Notes under the pieces: model-generated | Databases searched by the model: none | What the model was told of the DNA's origin: nothing | What the model saw: the letters and a program-made list of their open reading frames with translations, nothing else | Shown here: positions 62,093-64,000 of the stretch, piece by piece | Layout: each line of letters starts with the position of its first letter | How positions within the stretch are numbered: position 1 is the stretch's first letter | Position numbers and translations under genes: made by a program | NCBI GenBank assembly: GCA_903858475.1 | Contig: CAIOIZ010000005.1 | Coordinates: 30,999 to 94,998, forward strand | Length of the DNA: 64,000 nt | Direction: 5' to 3' | Source of the DNA: an uncultured Bacteroidota bacterium | GTDB lineage: Bacteria > Bacteroidota > Bacteroidia > Chitinophagales > Chitinophagaceae

Positions 62093-62774
62093 AGTACATC
62101 AATTCTTTTACTTTCTCTTTATCTTCTTTTTCATTTTTTAAATCAAACATAGTTCCAAAAACATGGTCCCATAAAGTAGAGCTAACGCCAAACCCCCGTT
62201 GGTCTTGTTTGTAATGGTGCAAATGATGATTGCGCCAAAGTCCCTTCATCCATTTAAAGGGAGGATTCCAGGCATGAATGGCATAGTGCATAGAACCATA
62301 TATTAAGTAGCCTAGCATAAATCCTGGGAAGAAGGCAAATGAATTATTAGGAAATCCTGATAAATTGAATACTAAGTACATACTAGAAAAAAGAGCACTG
62401 GCTAGTATTAAACTAGGGGCAGCAGGCATAAACAGCCTTTGTTTGTCTCTCGGGTATTCATGGTGGTTACCATGTAATATGTAATTTATTTTTCTTCCCT
62501 TATCCGTTTTGGCTACATAGTGAAACACAAATCGGTGCATTAAATATTCAAAAAGACTCCAGAAAAACATGCCTGCTACAAATATCAACAATGCATGCGC
62601 TAAGCTAGCTTCTAATTGAAAGATGGAATAATAGAGCATGCCCAGAATAATTGGCATATACATGCCCCAAATAACCAGCGGGTGTGTTTTAGTCAGGTAT
62701 TCCAGGTATTGATTTTTAAACAATTTGGCCTGACCCTTATTGTATATTTTTTCGAATTCCATTGTATTTGACAT
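62091..62774 (-). CDS. Fatty acid hydroxylase / sterol desaturase family membrane protein
   Basis: A 227-residue integral membrane di-iron enzyme with about four TM helices. The histidine clusters needed for the iron site are all present: H-R-F-V-F-H (HRFVFHY), H-G-N-H-H (HGNHHEYPRDKQR), H-Y-A-I-H (MHYAIHAW) and H-H-L-H-H (RNHHLHHYKQ). The spacing resembles fatty-acid 2-hydroxylases of the FA2H/Scs7 type, which act on sphingolipid or other acyl chains. Bacteroidota often make sphingolipids, so a ceramide substrate is a reasonable guess. The start is ATG at 62774; a second ATG lies four codons inside. Confidence 0.87.
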   Translation of the reverse strand: MSNTMEFEKIYNKGQAKLFKNQYLEYLTKTHPLVIWGMYMPIILGMLYYSIFQLEASLAHALLIFVAGMFFWSLFEYLMHRFVFHYVAKTDKGRKINYILHGNHHEYPRDKQRLFMPAAPSLILASALFSSMYLVFNLSGFPNNSFAFFPGFMLGYLIYGSMHYAIHAWNPPFKWMKGLWRNHHLHHYKQDQRGFGVSSTLWDHVFGTMFDLKNEKEDKEKVKELMY

Positions 62775-62781
62775 TTCATGG

Positions 62782-62789
62782 CAAATATA
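62782..62789 (-). promoter_or_regulatory. -7 promoter box (TATATTTG) for the hydroxylase gene
   Basis: Perfect TAnnTTTG on the minus strand in the 74-bp divergent gap, giving at most a 4-nt leader. Confidence 0.45.
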
Positions 62790-62800
62790 GTAAATGATTT

Positions 62801-62831
62801 TTTTTACATGCGTCTGGCTGCGTTAAATTTG
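62801..62831 (+). promoter_or_regulatory. Promoter (TTTT-N19-TAAATTTG) for the FAH-family gene
   Basis: A perfect -7 TAAATTTG at 62824-62831 with TTTT (3 of 4 to TTTG) exactly 19 nt upstream; the leader is about 14 nt. Confidence 0.5.
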
Positions 62832-62848
62832 CCTTTCAACCCTATACA

Positions 62849-63859
62849 ATGAAGTTAGTGACGCATCTTAAAGACGGACATGAACAATTAGCCATGCTAA
62901 TTGACGGTATTCTGTATGATACTGATACCATCAACAACGAATTGCCCTCCAGTATGGCCATGTTTTTAAACTATTGGGATGATATGTTGCCCATTGCCTT
63001 ATCAGCTGAAAGACAGATTAAAGAAGGGAGTTTGGGAAAAAGGGCCAGCACCATTCCATATGATGCCGAAAACCTATTAGCCCCGGTACCTTTTCCTACA
63101 AGTTGTAGGGATGGATATGCTTTTCGTCAACATGTGGCAGCAGCGCGCCGTAATAGAAAAGTAGACATGATCCCCGAATTTGACCAATACCCGATTTTTT
63201 ACTTTACCAATCATAATAGTATACAGGGCCCTGGAGATATTAGCTGTATGCCCGACCATTTCAAAAAGCTCGATTTTGAATTGGAAGCAGCCATTGTAAT
63301 TAATAGACCAGGTAGAAATATTACTGCAGCAGAAGCAGATCAGTACATAGCTGGCTTAATGATTATGAATGATATGAGTGCAAGAACCTTGCAAATGGAA
63401 GAAATGCTGCTCAATCTGGGTCCGGCAAAAGGAAAGGATTTTAGCACCGTCATCGGTCCGATGCTGGTAACCCTCGATGAATTGGAACAATATGAAGTGC
63501 CTTGTAAAGAAGGGCATACTGGTAAAGCCTGGAATTTACCAATGAAATGTTGGGTCAATGGCAATCAGGTAAGTGAAGGAAATCTGGCAGACATGGATTG
63601 GACTTTTGCTGAAATTGTTGAAAGAGCTAGTTATGGTGCTAATTTATTTGCAGGCGATGTGATTGGTAGTGGTACTGTTGGTACAGGATGCTTTTTAGAA
63701 TTGAATGGTACAGGGAAATTAAATGATCCCAATTACCAGGAACAATGGTTGCAAGAAGGAGATGTGGTGGAAATGGAAATTGAAGCACTGGGTAAACTAA
63801 CTAATACTATTGTGAAAGAGGCAAGCGATTTTTCGATATTGGGGTTGAAGAAAGGGTAG
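62849..63859 (+). CDS. Fumarylacetoacetate hydrolase family protein
   Basis: A 336-residue cytosolic enzyme. The N-terminal part (1-75) is a small beta domain; the FAH core (about 75-336) has PVPFPTSCRDGYAFRQHV with the catalytic His, FDQYPIFYFTNHNSIQGPGDI, DFELEAAIVINRPGRNI with metal-binding E residues, MIMNDMSARTLQ, GKDFSTVIGPMLVT and VIGSGTVGTGCFLELNG. It is of the size and layout of the FAH relatives that cleave or isomerise acylpyruvates in aromatic or tyrosine breakdown; the substrate is not certain. No other tyrosine-degradation gene is in the window. Confidence 0.85.
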   Translation: MKLVTHLKDGHEQLAMLIDGILYDTDTINNELPSSMAMFLNYWDDMLPIALSAERQIKEGSLGKRASTIPYDAENLLAPVPFPTSCRDGYAFRQHVAAARRNRKVDMIPEFDQYPIFYFTNHNSIQGPGDISCMPDHFKKLDFELEAAIVINRPGRNITAAEADQYIAGLMIMNDMSARTLQMEEMLLNLGPAKGKDFSTVIGPMLVTLDELEQYEVPCKEGHTGKAWNLPMKCWVNGNQVSEGNLADMDWTFAEIVERASYGANLFAGDVIGSGTVGTGCFLELNGTGKLNDPNYQEQWLQEGDVVEMEIEALGKLTNTIVKEASDFSILGLKKG

Positions 63860-63865
63860 AAAAGG

Positions 63866-64000
63866 GGGAGGAAAGAATAACCGCGAAGGCGGGAAGACGC
63901 AAAGAAGAGGGAGGAAAGAATAACCGCAAAGGCGGGAAGACGCAAAGAAGAGGGAGGAAAGAATAACCGCAAAGGCGGGAAGACGCAAAGAAGAGGGAGG
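63866..64000. repeat. 43-bp tandem direct repeat (three full copies, running off the right edge)
   Basis: Three complete 43-bp units start at 63866, 63909 and 63952, and a fourth begins at 63995 and is cut by the window end. Units 2 and 3 are identical; unit 1 differs by a G/A change in CCGCGAAG and a base just before it. Each unit contains two CGCAAAG-type heptamers (GCAAAGG and ACGCAAAG) and is purine-rich on this strand. It begins 6 bp after the FAH gene stop. Small antisense open frames here are made by the repeat and are not genes. Confidence 0.9.

Noticed and set aside
63733..63988. Minus-strand open frames across the right-edge repeat
   Set aside because: They are generated by the tandem repeat and the antisense of the FAH gene; the peptide is a repeated Phe/Leu/Pro/Ser unit.
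63866..64000. CRISPR array
   Set aside because: The units are contiguous and identical over their full 43 bp, with no variable spacers and no cas genes nearby.
1..64000. tRNA, rRNA, insertion sequences, prophage or genomic island
   Set aside because: Reading through the gaps I found no cloverleaf, transposase, integrase or phage gene, and codon use looks even throughout.

Overview
The window is a chromosomal segment of a Bacteroidota bacterium, most likely of the order Chitinophagales (family Chitinophagaceae; an inference from gene content, not a database match). The evidence is the A+T-rich sequence, the fused lpxC-fabZ gene, a DUF5686 protein with a carboxypeptidase-regulatory-like domain, a Reg_prop/Y_Y_Y sensor kinase, MbnP/MbnH-type proteins, a bacterial group II GGGP synthase, frequent TTG starts, almost no Shine-Dalgarno sequences, and many copies of the Bacteroidota -7 promoter box TAnnTTTG. 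It is dense in housekeeping genes. I see no rRNA, tRNA, insertion sequence, prophage or CRISPR array, and no gene-free stretch longer than 300 bases.

Layout. 1-1464 (+): end of a thioredoxin-like gene and a CapA-family lipoprotein. 1510-6772 (-): an operon reading rsfS, ftsH, LUD protein, gamma-glutamylcyclotransferase-like protein, lpxH, propeller-like exported protein. 6879-11105: birA (+), then a mono-heme lipoprotein, a Bcp peroxiredoxin and an M23 peptidase (-), then a MORN protein (+). 11166-27389 (+): carB, a Reg_prop histidine kinase with its NarL-type regulator, comEC, purH, an EamA transporter, an HD phosphohydrolase, lpxD and a DUF5686 protein. 27511-30697 (-): DUF4242 protein, GNAT, lpxA, lpxC-fabZ. 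30825-38362: ABC ATPase (+); tsaE, ald and acyltransferase (-); copper P-type ATPase and recQ (+). 38403-42140 (-): a candidate small RNA, an LTA-synthase-like sulfatase and a HerA-like ATPase. 42337-50247: di-heme peroxidase and OmpR-type regulator (+); ruvB and an OmpA-like protein (-); LytS/LytTR pair and M28 peptidase (+); GGGP synthase (-). 50397-53616: arfB, mbnP-like and mbnH-like genes (+), deoxyhypusine-synthase-like gene (-). 53822-64000: an sdpR-sdpI-hydrolase operon, acpH, DUF2911, asnB, a cystathionine gamma-synthase-type gene, three small coupled genes, a fatty acid hydroxylase (-), an FAH-family enzyme, and a 43-bp tandem repeat running off the right edge.

How the genes work together. 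Four lipid A genes are present (lpxH, lpxD, lpxA, lpxC-fabZ), but the usual HD-lpxD-lpxC/fabZ-lpxA order is split over two strands. Three periplasmic or outer-membrane heme proteins (7645, 42337, 51587) and a copper exporter point to metal and redox handling in the envelope. The 50800/51587 pair matches the MbnP/MbnH pair, in which a di-heme enzyme oxidises a tryptophan of its partner.

The most interesting unexplained signals are a candidate 65-70 nt small RNA at about 38403-38470 (-) with its own promoter and terminator; a perfect dyad overlapping the sdpR promoter; intrinsic terminators that end about 10-12 nt before the asnB and comEC start codons; several promoters whose -7 box ends about 4 nt before the start codon, predicting leaderless mRNAs; and the 43-bp tandem repeat. 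No plainly new multi-gene system stands out.
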